64,000 nucleotides of DNA from Alphaproteobacteria bacterium (GCA_017307375.1 JAFKFH010000024.1:1-64000); one strand, 5' to 3'; positions 42,692 through 52,613 are shown, numbered from the stretch's first letter. Made by a program: numbers and translations. Notes: generated from the letters alone by a model not told the origin.

Positions 42692-43945
42692 CTATCTGCG
42701 GAACACCGCGGCCAGTTCGACATGGCCGGTATGGGGAAACTGGTCGACGGGATGCACGCTCTCCAGCCGGTAACCGCCGTCGACGAGGAGGCGGGCATCG
42801 CGCGCGAAACTCGACGGATCGCAGGAAACCGCGGCCACGACCGGCACGTCGGATTTCGCCAGCAGCGCGGTCTGCTCGCGCGCGCCGGCGCGCGGCGGAT
42901 CGAACAGTACCGCTTCGACCTTCTTCAACTCCGGCAGGTCGAGCGGCCGCCGGCTGAGGTCGCGAACCTCGGCCTTCACCCGCCCCCCGAGACCGCCCTG
43001 CCCCGCCGCCAGCGTCAGCGCCCCGATTGCCGGGGCCGCATCGTCATAGGCGCGCACGACCGCGCCGCCGGCGGCGAGCGGCAGGGTGAAGGTGCCGCAG
43101 CCGGCATAGAGATCGACGACATGGCGGGCGGCGCCGACGAAGTCCCGCACCAGACCGGTCAGTGCCTGCTCGGCCGCCGGGCTGGCCTGCAGGAAGCCGG
43201 CGGGCGGCGGGGTCACGCCGATGCCGCCGAAGCGCACCACCGGGGTGCGCCGTACCGCCACCGGTTCGACCCAACCCCGGCCGCGCAGCGACAGCCGGGC
43301 GAGATCGAGTTCGTCGGCCAGGGCGCTGAGCCCCGGCAATGTCTCGCGCGGCCAGGTGCCGGAGAGGACCAGGTCGATCCCGCTTTCGGTCACCGTCGCA
43401 TGCACGTCGATGGCGTCCCCGGTCGCCATCATCGGCTTCAGGGCCGCGCGCAGCCCGGGCAGCAGCGCCACCAGCGCGGGATTGAGGACGAGGCAGTCGG
43501 CAACGTCGACGACCCGCAGGCTTTCCCGCTCGTGAAAGCCGAGCAGCACGCCCTTGGGCACGCGGCGGGCGACGAATTCGGCGCGGCGGCGATCATGGGG
43601 CGGCGGGTGGAACAATGGCGCCACCGCGGGCGCCAGGTCGCGGCGGGCCAGCGCCTGGACCACGAGATCGCGCTTCCAGTCGCCATAGGCGACAGGGGCC
43701 AGTTGCTGCAGCGTGCAGCCGCCGCAGGCATGAAAATGCTGGCAGCCGGGCTCGACCCGATCAGGACCGGGCGCCATGACCTCGCGCAGGTCGGCGGCAA
43801 AGCCGTCGCCGCGCGCCTTGCCCCCGGCGATGCGGACGCGGTCGCCGGGCACGGTATAGGGCACGTAGAAACGCCCGCGATCGGTATCGACAACCCCGTC
43901 GCCACGCCCGCCCAGCCGGCCGACCACCCCTTCGACTTCACGCAT
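42692..43945 (-). CDS. RNA (uracil-5-)-methyltransferase, RlmD/TrmA family
   Basis: A 417-residue enzyme. An N-terminal TRAM-like segment (VEGVVGRLGGRGDGVVDTDR, FYVPYTVPGDRVRIAGG) precedes the cysteines of an iron-sulfur site, C68-x5-C74-x2-C77 (CQHFHACGGCTL), with a fourth Cys near residue 149. The C-terminal methyltransferase domain has the SAM loop VDLYAGCGTFTLPLA, FDPPRAGA and the catalytic-cysteine motif VAAVSCDPSSFARD. It makes m5U in 23S rRNA or tRNA; which site is uncertain. It overlaps tlyA by 8 nt, so they form one unit. Confidence 0.88.
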   Translation of the reverse strand: MREVEGVVGRLGGRGDGVVDTDRGRFYVPYTVPGDRVRIAGGKARGDGFAADLREVMAPGPDRVEPGCQHFHACGGCTLQQLAPVAYGDWKRDLVVQALARRDLAPAVAPLFHPPPHDRRRAEFVARRVPKGVLLGFHERESLRVVDVADCLVLNPALVALLPGLRAALKPMMATGDAIDVHATVTESGIDLVLSGTWPRETLPGLSALADELDLARLSLRGRGWVEPVAVRRTPVVRFGGIGVTPPPAGFLQASPAAEQALTGLVRDFVGAARHVVDLYAGCGTFTLPLAAGGAVVRAYDDAAPAIGALTLAAGQGGLGGRVKAEVRDLSRRPLDLPELKKVEAVLFDPPRAGAREQTALLAKSDVPVVAAVSCDPSSFARDARLLVDGGYRLESVHPVDQFPHTGHVELAAVFRR

Positions 43946-44684
43946 GGCGCGCCCCGATCAGAAATTCGACATTGCCGTCCGCCCCGGTAATCGGGCTTTC
44001 GGTCACCCCCAGCACGGTCCAGCCGGGCTGGGCCGACAGCCAGGCGACGATGCGGTCGCAGGCCTCGGCCCGTGCCACCTCGTCGCGCACGATGCCGCCC
44101 TTGGCGACCTTGTCCGGCCCGACTTCGAACTGCGGCTTGATCAGCCCGACCAGGAAGGCACCGGGCGCGGCAAAGGTCAACGGCGTCGCCAGCACGGTCG
44201 CAAGACCGATGAACGAGGCGTCGCAGACGATCGCCCCGACCGGCTCCGGAATCTGAACATCGGTCAGATGGCGGGCGTTCTGCTTTTCCAGTACCACGAC
44301 GCGGGGATCCTGGCGCAGGCTCCAGGCCAGCTGGCCATGGCCGACATCGACCGCATAGACGCGGGCGGCGCCCCGGCGCAGCAGCACGTCGGTGAAGCCG
44401 CCCGTCGAGGCGCCGACGTCGAGGCCGACCACGCCCGTCGGGTCGAAGCCGAAATGATCGAGGCCGCGCACGAGCTTGAGCCCGCCGCGCGAGACATAGG
44501 GATGGTCGCGGCCGCGCACGACGATCGCGGTGTCGTCCGGCAGGGTCTGGCCGGGCTTGTCCAGCCGGCGCTCGCCATTGAAGACCAGGCCGGCCAGGAT
44601 CAGCGCCTGCGCGCGCGCCCGGCTCTCGGCCAGGCCACGGGCGACCAGGAGTGCGTCCAGACGGGCTTTCGGCGCCTTGCTCAC
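43938..44684 (-). CDS. tlyA: TlyA-family rRNA 2'-O-methyltransferase
   Basis: A 248-residue protein: an S4 RNA-binding domain (RLDALLVARGLAESRARAQA, about 8-27, through residue 65) followed by a Rossmann methyltransferase domain (GLDVGASTGGFTDVLLRRGA, VYAVDVGHGQLAWSL, FLVGLIKPQFEVGP). TlyA methylates ribose of 16S and 23S rRNA; it was once named a hemolysin. The start is GTG, overlapping the MATE stop. tlyA is commonly adjacent to dxs, but here dxs is about 3.8 kb away. Confidence 0.9.
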   Translation of the reverse strand: MSKAPKARLDALLVARGLAESRARAQALILAGLVFNGERRLDKPGQTLPDDTAIVVRGRDHPYVSRGGLKLVRGLDHFGFDPTGVVGLDVGASTGGFTDVLLRRGAARVYAVDVGHGQLAWSLRQDPRVVVLEKQNARHLTDVQIPEPVGAIVCDASFIGLATVLATPLTFAAPGAFLVGLIKPQFEVGPDKVAKGGIVRDEVARAEACDRIVAWLSAQPGWTVLGVTESPITGADGNVEFLIGARHA

Positions 44685-46069
44685 GAAGCCGCCCTACCGA
44701 TCCGGAACCGGTCGCGCAAGGCGAAGCGGCCGATCATCAATCCCGCCGTGGCGGTAAGACCGGCGGCGAGACCGAGCCAGACCCCGACGCCCTCGACGCC
44801 GAGGCGGAAGCCCAGGATCCAGGCAACCGGAAAACCGATCGCCCAGTATCCGAACGCCGCCATCATCATCGGCCAGCGGGTATCTTTCAGCCCGCGCAGC
44901 GCGCCGGCGCCCAGCGCCTGCAGCGCGTCGACGATCTGGAAGGCGGCGGCGACGACCAGGAATGCCGACGCCAGCCGCACGACCTCGGCGTTCGCCTCGT
45001 CGTGCACGTCGATGAACAGGCCGATCAGCGTCCGCGGGATGGTGACGAACAGGGCCGCGGAAACGACGACGAACGAGGTGCCGAGGGCGATGCCGGTCCA
45101 GCCGGCCCGGGCGATCCAGCCGGGGTCGCCGGCACCGGCCGCGATGCCCACGCGCACAGCCACCGCCTGCGACATGCCCAGCGGCACCATGAAGGCAAGC
45201 GAGGCGAGTTGCAGCGCGATCTGATGTGCGGCCAGCGAGTCGGCGCCGAGGATGCCCATCATGAAAACCGCCGCCGAGAACAGCCCGACCTCCATCAGCA
45301 CGGTCAGGCCGATCGGCACGCCCAGCCGCAGCACATCGCGGAAGCGGCGCCAGTCGGCGCGCCAGAACCGGCCGAGCAGATGATAGCGCCGCAGCGTGCG
45401 CTGGGTATAGCAATAGGCCAGCAGCAGCAGAAACATGAACCAGGAGGTCGCCGCGTAGGAGATGGCGATGCCCTGAACCCCGAGGCCGGGCAGCCCCGGC
45501 CGCTCCTGCGACAGACTCCAGCCGAGGCAGACGTTGAAGATCACGGCACAGACGGCGATGACCATGACGACGCGGGGGCGCGACAGCGCGGTGACGAAGT
45601 TGCGCAGCGCGATGAACCACAACGCAGGCACCAAGCCGCAGGCCATGATGCGCGCGTAGGGCGCGGCCTTCTTGGCCAGCAGCGGCGCCTGGCCGAACGC
45701 CACCAGGATCGGTTCGGCAAACCACAACAGCGTCATGCCGCAGAGACCGACGGCCAGCGCGACCCAGAATCCCTGGCGCACCGTGCGGCGAACGTCGCGC
45801 ACCATCTGCCGTTTGCGGCCGACCGCCTGCGCGACCATCGGCGCGATCGCGGTGACGACGCCCAGCGAGAACATGAAAGCCGGGTAATAGAGATTGTTGG
45901 CGAGCGATACGACGGCAATGTCGAGCCGGCTGAGCTTGCCAGCCAGCGCGATCGCCGTGGTCGTCAAAAGCGTCATCGCCACCTGGGTCAAAACGATCGG
46001 CCAGCCCAGCGCAAAGGTCGCCCGCGCCTCGGCGCCCCAGCGCCCTGCGTCATCTTTCCCTGAGTTCAT
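44681..46069 (-). CDS. MATE-family efflux transporter
   Basis: A 462-residue, 12-span multidrug and toxin extrusion transporter with two homologous halves. Landmarks are WPIVLTQVAMTLLTTTAIAL near the start, FSLGVVTAIAPMVAQAVGRK, and in the second half FMVPLGMSQAVAVRVGIAAG. It belongs to the NorM-like branch, exporting cationic compounds in exchange for Na+ or H+. Its stop overlaps the tlyA GTG. A 60-bp gap separates it from the RraA-like gene upstream on the same strand. Confidence 0.92.
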   Translation of the reverse strand: MNSGKDDAGRWGAEARATFALGWPIVLTQVAMTLLTTTAIALAGKLSRLDIAVVSLANNLYYPAFMFSLGVVTAIAPMVAQAVGRKRQMVRDVRRTVRQGFWVALAVGLCGMTLLWFAEPILVAFGQAPLLAKKAAPYARIMACGLVPALWFIALRNFVTALSRPRVVMVIAVCAVIFNVCLGWSLSQERPGLPGLGVQGIAISYAATSWFMFLLLLAYCYTQRTLRRYHLLGRFWRADWRRFRDVLRLGVPIGLTVLMEVGLFSAAVFMMGILGADSLAAHQIALQLASLAFMVPLGMSQAVAVRVGIAAGAGDPGWIARAGWTGIALGTSFVVVSAALFVTIPRTLIGLFIDVHDEANAEVVRLASAFLVVAAAFQIVDALQALGAGALRGLKDTRWPMMMAAFGYWAIGFPVAWILGFRLGVEGVGVWLGLAAGLTATAGLMIGRFALRDRFRIGRAAS

Positions 46070-46129
46070 CGGCTGTATATAGCCGCGAAGTTGACCGGCT
46101 GGTCGAAAAACTTGCCGCGTCGGCCGGTA

Positions 46130-46735
46130 TCAGGGCCCGTAGGTGTCGCGTACCGACTTGCCGCTGGCCAGGCTCGCCTCCCACTGCGCCTCCAGGGCAA
46201 GCTTGGCTTCGGCAGCCCCGATGCGTTCGCGCTGCAAGGCGGGGGTCAGGGCTACCAGGCCGTCGTCGTCACCGATGATCAGGTCGCCGGGCGAGACCAG
46301 ACAGCCGCCGACGACGACGGCAGCATTGACCGCTCCCTTGCCACCGGCGACCGGCCCGCGCGGGGTGATCGCCCGGGTGAACACGGCAAAATCGTCCCAG
46401 CGCGCCAGGGTGCCGGCGTCGCGTACCGCTCCATCGCAGACGAGACCGGCCGCGCCCCGCCGGCGCAGATGCCCGGTGAGGATGTCGCCGATCATCGCGG
46501 TCTCGGCATGGCCGCCGGCGGCGATCACCAGAACCTCGCCCGGCCCGGTCAGGTCGACGGCCTGACGCACGGCTGAGAAATCGGGCGGCACGCACAAGGC
46601 GGTGACCGCGCGGGCGAACAGCCGGGGCTGGAGACCGGCCGGGCGCAACGGCCGGATCGCCGGATCGATCTGCCCCTCGCGGCAACAATCGACGGCAACG
46701 GCCACCGGCACGTCGCGCCAGCGCTCGATCGCCAT
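46130..46735 (-). CDS. RraA-like / HMG-aldolase-family protein
   Basis: A 201-residue protein of the RraA fold. The conserved core is IGDILTGHLRRRGAAGLVCDGAVRDAGTLA (in parts: GHLRRRGAAGLVCDGAVRD), where G-x20-R-D positions bind Mg and pyruvate-like acids in the class II aldolases of this family. Members are either 4-hydroxy-4-methyl-2-oxoglutarate aldolases or regulators of RNase E. The link with the aminotransferase, whose TGA overlaps this ATG as TGATG, favours a metabolic role on 2-oxo acids. Exact substrate unknown. Confidence 0.78.
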   Translation of the reverse strand: MAIERWRDVPVAVAVDCCREGQIDPAIRPLRPAGLQPRLFARAVTALCVPPDFSAVRQAVDLTGPGEVLVIAAGGHAETAMIGDILTGHLRRRGAAGLVCDGAVRDAGTLARWDDFAVFTRAITPRGPVAGGKGAVNAAVVVGGCLVSPGDLIIGDDDGLVALTPALQRERIGAAEAKLALEAQWEASLASGKSVRDTYGP

Positions 46736-47913
46736 CACGCGGCCACCTCCATCTTCCGCAGGACCGAGGCCAGCCGCCGGACCCCCTCGGCCAGCCTGTC
46801 CGGCGGATTGAGGGTGAAGTTGAGGCGCAGGGCACGGCGGTAGCTGCCGGCGGGATCGAACACGCTGGAGGGCGCGACGCAGACCCCGGCCTCCAACCCG
46901 GCGGCAAACAGCCTGTCGGTATCGAGCCCGGGATCGCGGGCCACGGCCCAGACGAACATGCCGCCGACCGGCACCTCCCACTCGAACCAGGCGGCCAGAT
47001 GCTCGGCGAGTGCGGCGCAAAGCGCGTCGCGCCGCTCGCGATAGAGCGCGACGATCGCGGGCTGCAGCCGCTCGATCAGTCCGCCCTCGATCGCGGCCAG
47101 CGCAATGCGCTGGGTAACGCCGGATGTGCACATGTCGGTGCATTGCTTGGCCATGGTCAGCGCATCGATCAGGTCGCGCGCACCGATGATCCAGCCGATG
47201 CGCAGACCCGGCGCGATCTGCTTGGACAGCGTGCCGAGATAGGCGACCGGGCCATCGGCGGTGCCGGCCAGTTCGATGACCCGCGGCAGCGGTTCGCCAT
47301 CGTATTGCAGCGTGCCGTAGGGATCGTCCTCGATCAGCCAGGTATCCGTCGCGACTGCGGCCGCGGCAAGGTCGCGGCGGGTGACGAGGTCGACCAACCG
47401 GCCCGTCGGGTTCGAGAAATTCGGCACGACATACCCGAACCGCGCGCCGGCAAGGCCGGCTGCCGCATCGAAGGCCGGATCGTCGAGCAGCAGCGTCCGG
47501 TAGGTCGGGTGATGCGGCCGCCAGGCGTCGATGGCACCGAGATAGGTCGGGTAATGCCCGGCGATCAGGCCGCCCGGCTCCAGCAGCACCTTGCCCAGGA
47601 GGTCCAGGCCGTGCATGCCGCTCGTCGTGATCAGCACGTTCTCGGGCGCGATCTCGAGGCCATTGCGACTGAAGCGCGCCGCCACCGCGGCACGGAGTTC
47701 GGGCAGGCCGTCGATCGGGCCGTATCCCAGCGTCTCCTGCGGATGGTCGGCAATCACCTGGCGCGCGATCTCGGCCAGTTCGGCCGCCGGATAGGTCTGC
47801 GGCGCCGGCAGCCCGCCGGCGATATTGATCAGGCCGCGTATGCGGCCTGCCGCGAGAAAGCGGCGCGTGACGTCGTTGGTCGAATTCAGCCAGCGGGCAA
47901 AACCGGGGCGCAT
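46735..47913 (-). CDS. PLP-dependent aminotransferase, class I/II (2-aminoadipate type)
   Basis: A 392-residue fold-type I aminotransferase. Visible are NIAGGLPAPQTYPAAEL, GYGPIDGLPELRAAVAARFS, the PLP aspartate region VVPNFSNPTGRLVDLVTRRD and IEDDPYGTLQYDGEPLP, and the Schiff-base lysine in YLGTLSKQIAPGLRIGWI. The pattern matches LysN and the aminotransferase half of MocR proteins, without the GntR domain. ATG 47913 is chosen as the family start. It is divergent from an Lrp regulator and coupled to an RraA-like gene, suggesting an amino acid catabolic step controlled by Lrp. Confidence 0.87.
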   Translation of the reverse strand: MRPGFARWLNSTNDVTRRFLAAGRIRGLINIAGGLPAPQTYPAAELAEIARQVIADHPQETLGYGPIDGLPELRAAVAARFSRNGLEIAPENVLITTSGMHGLDLLGKVLLEPGGLIAGHYPTYLGAIDAWRPHHPTYRTLLLDDPAFDAAAGLAGARFGYVVPNFSNPTGRLVDLVTRRDLAAAAVATDTWLIEDDPYGTLQYDGEPLPRVIELAGTADGPVAYLGTLSKQIAPGLRIGWIIGARDLIDALTMAKQCTDMCTSGVTQRIALAAIEGGLIERLQPAIVALYRERRDALCAALAEHLAAWFEWEVPVGGMFVWAVARDPGLDTDRLFAAGLEAGVCVAPSSVFDPAGSYRRALRLNFTLNPPDRLAEGVRRLASVLRKMEVAA

Positions 47914-48020
47914 CGGGCGATCCTCAATCTCTGATTGACCGAAGATATCACTCAGGATCGGAGCAAGTCCGTGCAAAATGGCGGATAATTCGGCCATGCT
48001 TGAGTTATACTCGCTACATC

Positions 48021-48518
48021 ATGGCAAAATCAGAGAGAAAACCGCTCAGCCTCGACGCGACCGACCACAAGATCCTCGCCGCCCTGGTCGAGGACGGACG
48101 GATGTCGACGCTGGATCTTGCCGATCGCGTCGGGCTGTCGCCGACGCCCTGCAGCCGGCGATTGCGGCGGCTGGAAGAAAGCAGGGTGATCGAGGGCTAC
48201 ACGGCGCGGATCAACCACGCAGCACTCGGCCTCAATATCTGCGTCATGGTCACCATAAGGCTGGCCCGGCACGGGCCGGAAACCGCCGGCCAGTTCCTGC
48301 AGGCGATCCAGGGCCGGCCGGAGATCACCGAATGCCTGCTGGTCACCGGCAACATCGACTATCTGCTGCGCGTCTGGGTGCGCGACGTCGAGGCGCTGCG
48401 CGACTTCATCAAGGACGCGCTGCAGTCGATCCCGGCGGTCGCGGAAACCTCGACGATGGTGATCCTCGACATGACCAAGTCGGCCGGCCTGCTGACGGCG
48501 AGTGCGACGCCTTCTTAG
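48021..48518 (+). CDS. Lrp/AsnC-family regulator
   Basis: A 165-residue regulator with the N-terminal helix-turn-helix [20 protein letters not shown] and [20 protein letters not shown] (about 12-52), then the RAM ligand domain ([40 protein letters not shown]). Such proteins sense amino acids and often control a divergent gene, here the aminotransferase. ATG 48021 lies after a short AT-rich stretch. Its stop overlaps that of the convergent dxs by 4 bp. Confidence 0.92.
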   Translation: MAKSERKPLSLDATDHKILAALVEDGRMSTLDLADRVGLSPTPCSRRLRRLEESRVIEGYTARINHAALGLNICVMVTIRLARHGPETAGQFLQAIQGRPEITECLLVTGNIDYLLRVWVRDVEALRDFIKDALQSIPAVAETSTMVILDMTKSAGLLTASATPS

Positions 48519-50443
48519 GCCCGGGCCGGCTGGGTCGTCGCGCGGCCGAGGGCGGCAAGCGCGGTCGCCACGATCTGCGGCGCGTTCAGCGCGGCTTCGT
48601 CGTACTGCTTCAGCGGCGCATCATGGTCGATGAAGATGTCGGGCAGGTTGAGCGGCCGGATCTTCAGGCCATGGTCAAGCAGGCCCGCCGTCGCCAGGAA
48701 CTGCAGCACATGGCTGCCGAAGCCGCCGACCGCGCCTTCCTCGACGGTGATCAGCACCTCGTGATTCTGCGCCAGGCGCCGCACCAGGTCCTCGTCGAGC
48801 GGCTTGCAGAACCGCGCGTCGGCCACGGTCGTCGACAGGCCGTGGGTGGCGAGGATGTCGGCGGCCTTCAATGATTCGCCAAGCCGCGTGCCGAAGGAAA
48901 GGATCGCGACGGCGGTGCCCTCGCGGATGATGCGGCCCTTGCCGATTGCGAGCGGCGTGCCCCGGCTGGGCAGTTCGACGCCGACACCCTCGCCGCGCGG
49001 ATAGCGGAACGAGCTGGGTCGATCGTCGATGGCGACGGCGGTGGCAACCATGTGCATCAGTTCGGCCTCGTCGGCCGCGGCCATCACGACGAAGCCCGGC
49101 AGGCAGGCGAGATAGGTGGTGTCGAACGATCCGGCATGGGTCGCGCCGTCAGCCCCGACCAGCCCGGCGCGATCGATGGCGAAGCGCACCGGCAATTGCT
49201 GGATCGCCACGTCGTGGACGACCTGGTCGTAGCCGCGCTGCAGGAAGGTCGAATAGATCGCGCAGAAGGGCTTGTAGCCCTCGGTCGCCAAGCCGGCGGC
49301 GAAGGTCACCGCATGCTGCTCGGCAATACCGACATCGAAGGTACGCTTGGGAAAACGCTGACCGAACAGGTCGAGGCCGGTGCCCGACGGCATGGCCGCG
49401 GTGATCGCGACGATCTTGTCGTCGGCCGCGGCCTCGGCCATCAGCGCCTCGGCGAAGACCTTGGTGTAGCTGGGCGGGCCCTGGCGCGGCTTGACCTGGG
49501 CGCCGGTGACCACGTCGAACTTCGAGACACCGTGATACTTGTCGGGCGCGGCCTCGGCCGGCGGATAGCCCTTGCCCTTCTGGGTGCGGACATGGATCAG
49601 CACCGGGCCGGTTTCCTCGGAATCCCGGACGTTGCGCAGCACGGGCAGCAGATGCTCGAGGTTGTGACCATCGAGCGGGCCGACGTAGTAGAAGCCGAGC
49701 TCCTCGAACATCGTGCCGCCGGTCAGCATGCCCCTGGCATATTCCTCGGCCAGTTCGGTCTTCTCGGTCAGCCGACGCGAGATCATTTCGGTCAGATGCC
49801 GGGCCGCCTTGCGCATCGACATGTAGGAGCGCGAGGAGAGCAGCCGCGACAGATAGGCGCTCATCGCCCCGACCGGCGGGGCGATCGACATGTCGTTGTC
49901 GTTGAGAATGACGATCAGCCGCGCATCCATCGAGCCGGCGTTGTTCATCGCCTCGTAGGCCATGCCCGCCGAGATCGAGCCGTCGCCGATCACGCAGATG
50001 ACATGGTTCTGCCGGCCATCGAGGTCACGGGCGACCGCCATGCCCAGCCCGGCCGAGATCGAGGTCGAGGAATGGGCCGCACCGAACGGGTCGTAGGGGC
50101 TTTCCGAACGACGGGTGAAGCCCGAGAGGCCACCGCCCTGGCGCAGCGTGCGGATGCGGTCGCGCCGGCCGGTCAGCACCTTGTGCGGATAGGCCTGGTG
50201 GCCGACATCCCAGATCAGCCGGTCGCGCGGGGTGTCGAAGACATGGTGAAGCGCGACGGTCAGTTCGACGACGCCGAGACCGGCGCCGAGATGGCCGCCG
50301 GTCAGCGAAACCGCCTCGATCACTTCCTGCCGCAGTTCCGCGGCAAGCTGGGGTAACTGGCTGTCGTCGAGACGGCGCAGATCGGCCGGCTCGACCACAC
50401 GATCGAGCAACGGCGTCTTACTGGTCATCGGCGGCTTGGCCAT
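48515..50443 (-). CDS. dxs: 1-deoxy-D-xylulose-5-phosphate synthase
   Basis: A 642-residue TPP enzyme joining pyruvate and glyceraldehyde 3-phosphate at the head of the MEP isoprenoid pathway. Signatures are [20 protein letters not shown], the TPP motif [50 protein letters not shown] and [18 protein letters not shown]. Full length. No start has a convincing ribosome site; ATG 50443 is taken, ATG 50458 or 50428 are possible. It follows ispA on the same strand, giving xseB, ispA, dxs. Confidence 0.94.
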   Translation of the reverse strand: MAKPPMTSKTPLLDRVVEPADLRRLDDSQLPQLAAELRQEVIEAVSLTGGHLGAGLGVVELTVALHHVFDTPRDRLIWDVGHQAYPHKVLTGRRDRIRTLRQGGGLSGFTRRSESPYDPFGAAHSSTSISAGLGMAVARDLDGRQNHVICVIGDGSISAGMAYEAMNNAGSMDARLIVILNDNDMSIAPPVGAMSAYLSRLLSSRSYMSMRKAARHLTEMISRRLTEKTELAEEYARGMLTGGTMFEELGFYYVGPLDGHNLEHLLPVLRNVRDSEETGPVLIHVRTQKGKGYPPAEAAPDKYHGVSKFDVVTGAQVKPRQGPPSYTKVFAEALMAEAAADDKIVAITAAMPSGTGLDLFGQRFPKRTFDVGIAEQHAVTFAAGLATEGYKPFCAIYSTFLQRGYDQVVHDVAIQQLPVRFAIDRAGLVGADGATHAGSFDTTYLACLPGFVVMAAADEAELMHMVATAVAIDDRPSSFRYPRGEGVGVELPSRGTPLAIGKGRIIREGTAVAILSFGTRLGESLKAADILATHGLSTTVADARFCKPLDEDLVRRLAQNHEVLITVEEGAVGGFGSHVLQFLATAGLLDHGLKIRPLNLPDIFIDHDAPLKQYDEAALNAPQIVATALAALGRATTQPARA

Positions 50444-50492
50444 GACAGGCCGTCTCATGCAGGCAAGGGGTCATCGGTTCAGTATGGCAGGG

Positions 50493-51383
50493 CTATTTGC
50501 GGCGGGACACCACGAATTCCGCCAGATCGCGCAGCAGCGACGCCCTGGGGCCGAACGGGTCGAGATGGACGGCCGCCTGGGCGGCGAGCATCCGGGCCTG
50601 GGTCCGCGCCTGATCGAGACCGAGCAGCTTGACCAGGGTCGCCTTGTTGGCGGCATCGTCCTTGCGCACCGCCTTGCCGGTTTCCTCCCGGCTGCCCTCG
50701 ATATCGAGGAGATCGTCGGTGATCTGGAAGGCCAGGCCGATATCGTGGGCATAGGCGCGCAACGCATGGCGCCGCGTGGGGTCGGCATGGCCCAGGATGG
50801 CGCCAGCCTCGCAGGAATAGGCGATCAGCGCACCGGTCTTGAGGTTCTGCAGCCGGGTGATGGCGCCGATGTCGAGGTCGTGCTTCTCGGCGGCAAGATC
50901 GATCGCCTGCCCGCCGACCATGCCGGCCGCGCCAGCAGCGCGCGACAGCCCCCTGATCAGTTCGAGACGAACTTCCGCCGACGGGTGGGTGGCCGGGTCG
51001 GCCAGCACCTCGAAAGCCATGGTCAGCAGGGCGTCGCCGGTGAGCACGGCGGTGGCCTCGTCGAACTTGACGTGGACGGTCGGCTGGCCGCGGCGCAGAT
51101 CGTCGTCGTCCATGCAGGGCAGATCGTCGTGGACCAGCGAATAGGCGTGAACCAGTTCAACCGCGGCAGCCACACGTACAGCATGGTCCTGCGGCACGTC
51201 GAACAGATCGGCCGAGGCCATCACCAGGAACGGCCGCAGCCGCTTGGCCGGCACCAGCGTGGTGTAGCGCATCGCCTCGATCAGCCGGCCCTCCGGCAGA
51301 TCCGTCAGTGCCGGCAGCAGCCGGCCCATTTCCTCGTCGACCTTGCGGGCGACGACCGACATCGCCTTGTCGAGCAGCGTCAC
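50493..51383 (-). CDS. ispA: Farnesyl/geranylgeranyl diphosphate synthase
   Basis: A 296-residue short-chain prenyl transferase. The two aspartate-rich motifs are LVHDDLPCMDDDDLRRG (DDxxD type with the IspA-specific spacing) and FQITDDLLDIEG; VPAKRLRPFLVMA gives the basic substrate site. It condenses isopentenyl diphosphate with allylic diphosphates. The start is GTG 51383 with GGAGGGG ahead; the longer frame to 51494 overlaps xseB and is rejected. It lies between xseB and dxs, as in many proteobacteria. Confidence 0.93.
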   Translation of the reverse strand: MTLLDKAMSVVARKVDEEMGRLLPALTDLPEGRLIEAMRYTTLVPAKRLRPFLVMASADLFDVPQDHAVRVAAAVELVHAYSLVHDDLPCMDDDDLRRGQPTVHVKFDEATAVLTGDALLTMAFEVLADPATHPSAEVRLELIRGLSRAAGAAGMVGGQAIDLAAEKHDLDIGAITRLQNLKTGALIAYSCEAGAILGHADPTRRHALRAYAHDIGLAFQITDDLLDIEGSREETGKAVRKDDAANKATLVKLLGLDQARTQARMLAAQAAVHLDPFGPRASLLRDLAEFVVSRRK

Positions 51384-51397
51384 GACAGCCCCTCCCC

Positions 51398-51658
51398 TCA
51401 GCCGAAGGCCGCCGGCTCGGCGGATACCGCGCCATCCGGGCCGATCACGATCTTCTCGATACGCTCCTGCGCCGATTGCAGCTTGGCCTCGCAATGCCGC
51501 TTCAGCAGCACGCCGCGGGTATAGATATCGATCGATTCCTCAAGTGCGACGCGGCCGCCCTCCAGCCGCTGGACGATCTGGTCGAGTTCGGCCAGCGCCT
51601 GCTCGAAGCTCAGCGCGGCGATGTCTGCAGGCAGGCCGGCTTCAGCGGTCTTGGACAT
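51398..51658 (-). CDS. xseB: Exodeoxyribonuclease VII small subunit
   Basis: An 86-residue protein with the XseB core [20 protein letters not shown] followed by [20 protein letters not shown], a helical hairpin that binds the large subunit XseA. The enzyme degrades single-stranded DNA from either end. It is first in the xseB, ispA, dxs group, 14 nt before ispA. xseA is not in the window. Confidence 0.93.
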   Translation of the reverse strand: MSKTAEAGLPADIAALSFEQALAELDQIVQRLEGGRVALEESIDIYTRGVLLKRHCEAKLQSAQERIEKIVIGPDGAVSAEPAAFG

Positions 51659-51683
51659 CAGGGGGTCTCCGGAATGATCGCTC

Positions 51684-52613
51684 TCAGGCCCGCTTGAGCG
51701 CGCGGACATGCGCCTGGACGGAGCGGCCGAGGGCGGCGAGGTTGTAACCGCCCTCGAGCGCGGAGACAATGCGTTTCCCGCACAGCCGGTCGGCGGTCTC
51801 GACCAGTCGCTCGGTGACCCAGCCGAAGTCTTCGTCCTCGAGCGAGAGATTGGCCAGCGGATCGTCGACATGGGCGTCGAAACCGGCCGAAATCATCAGC
51901 AGGTCCGGCCGGAACGCGTCCAGCGCCGGCAGCACGTCGCGCTCGACCGCGCGGCGGAATTCGGCCCCGCCGGCAGCCGGCGGCAGCAGCACGTTCAGGA
52001 TATTGCCGTGGGCGCCCCGCTCGTTACGCGATCCGGTACCGGGATAAAGCGGCCACTGATGGGTCGAAAGGTAGAGCAGTTCGGGGTCGTCCTCGAACAT
52101 CGCCTGGGTGCCGTTGCCATGGTGAACGTCGAAATCCACCACCGCGACCCGGTGCCAGCCGTGGACGTCGCGGGCATGCAGCGCGCCGACCGCGATGTTG
52201 TTGATCAGGCAGAAGCCCATCGGCCGGTGCGGCTCGGCGTGATGGCCGGGCGGGCGCACCGCGCAGAACGCGTTCGTCACCTCGCCGGCGGCGACCGCGT
52301 CGATGGCGGCGACCACGGCGCCGGCAGCACGTAACGCAGCTTCGCCCGACCCCGGCGATACGACGGTATCCGAATCCAGCATGGCGAGGCCGGCGACCGG
52401 AATGTCCGACAGCAGACGCTCGGCATAGCCGACGCTGTGAACCCGGCCGATCTTGGCAAAGTCGACCATCGGCGCCTCGCGCCGGTCGAGATCGGCGAAT
52501 TCCGGCGCCTCCAGCGCCGCAAGCACCGCCCGCAGCCGGTCGGACCGCTCAGGGTGGCCATTGCCGGTTTCGTGGCGCAGGCAGGCCTGGTGGGTGAACA
52601 ACGCCGTCGACAT
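51684..52613 (-). CDS. Histone-deacetylase-family amidohydrolase
   Basis: A 309-residue arginase/deacetylase-fold zinc enzyme. The catalytic motifs are [20 protein letters not shown] (the paired histidines), [18 protein letters not shown] with the zinc Asp and His, and [18 protein letters not shown] with the second zinc Asp. The class II-like bacterial members deacetylate acetylpolyamines or acetylated proteins. GGGAG spaced before ATG 52613 sets the start. It lies 25 nt upstream of xseB on the same strand. Confidence 0.9.
   Translation of the reverse strand: MSTALFTHQACLRHETGNGHPERSDRLRAVLAALEAPEFADLDRREAPMVDFAKIGRVHSVGYAERLLSDIPVAGLAMLDSDTVVSPGSGEAALRAAGAVVAAIDAVAAGEVTNAFCAVRPPGHHAEPHRPMGFCLINNIAVGALHARDVHGWHRVAVVDFDVHHGNGTQAMFEDDPELLYLSTHQWPLYPGTGSRNERGAHGNILNVLLPPAAGGAEFRRAVERDVLPALDAFRPDLLMISAGFDAHVDDPLANLSLEDEDFGWVTERLVETADRLCGKRIVSALEGGYNLAALGRSVQAHVRALKRA

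Noticed and set aside
50493-51494. An upstream start for ispA at 51494
   Set aside because: It would run through most of the last third of xseB; GTG 51383 with GGAGGGG ahead is far better.
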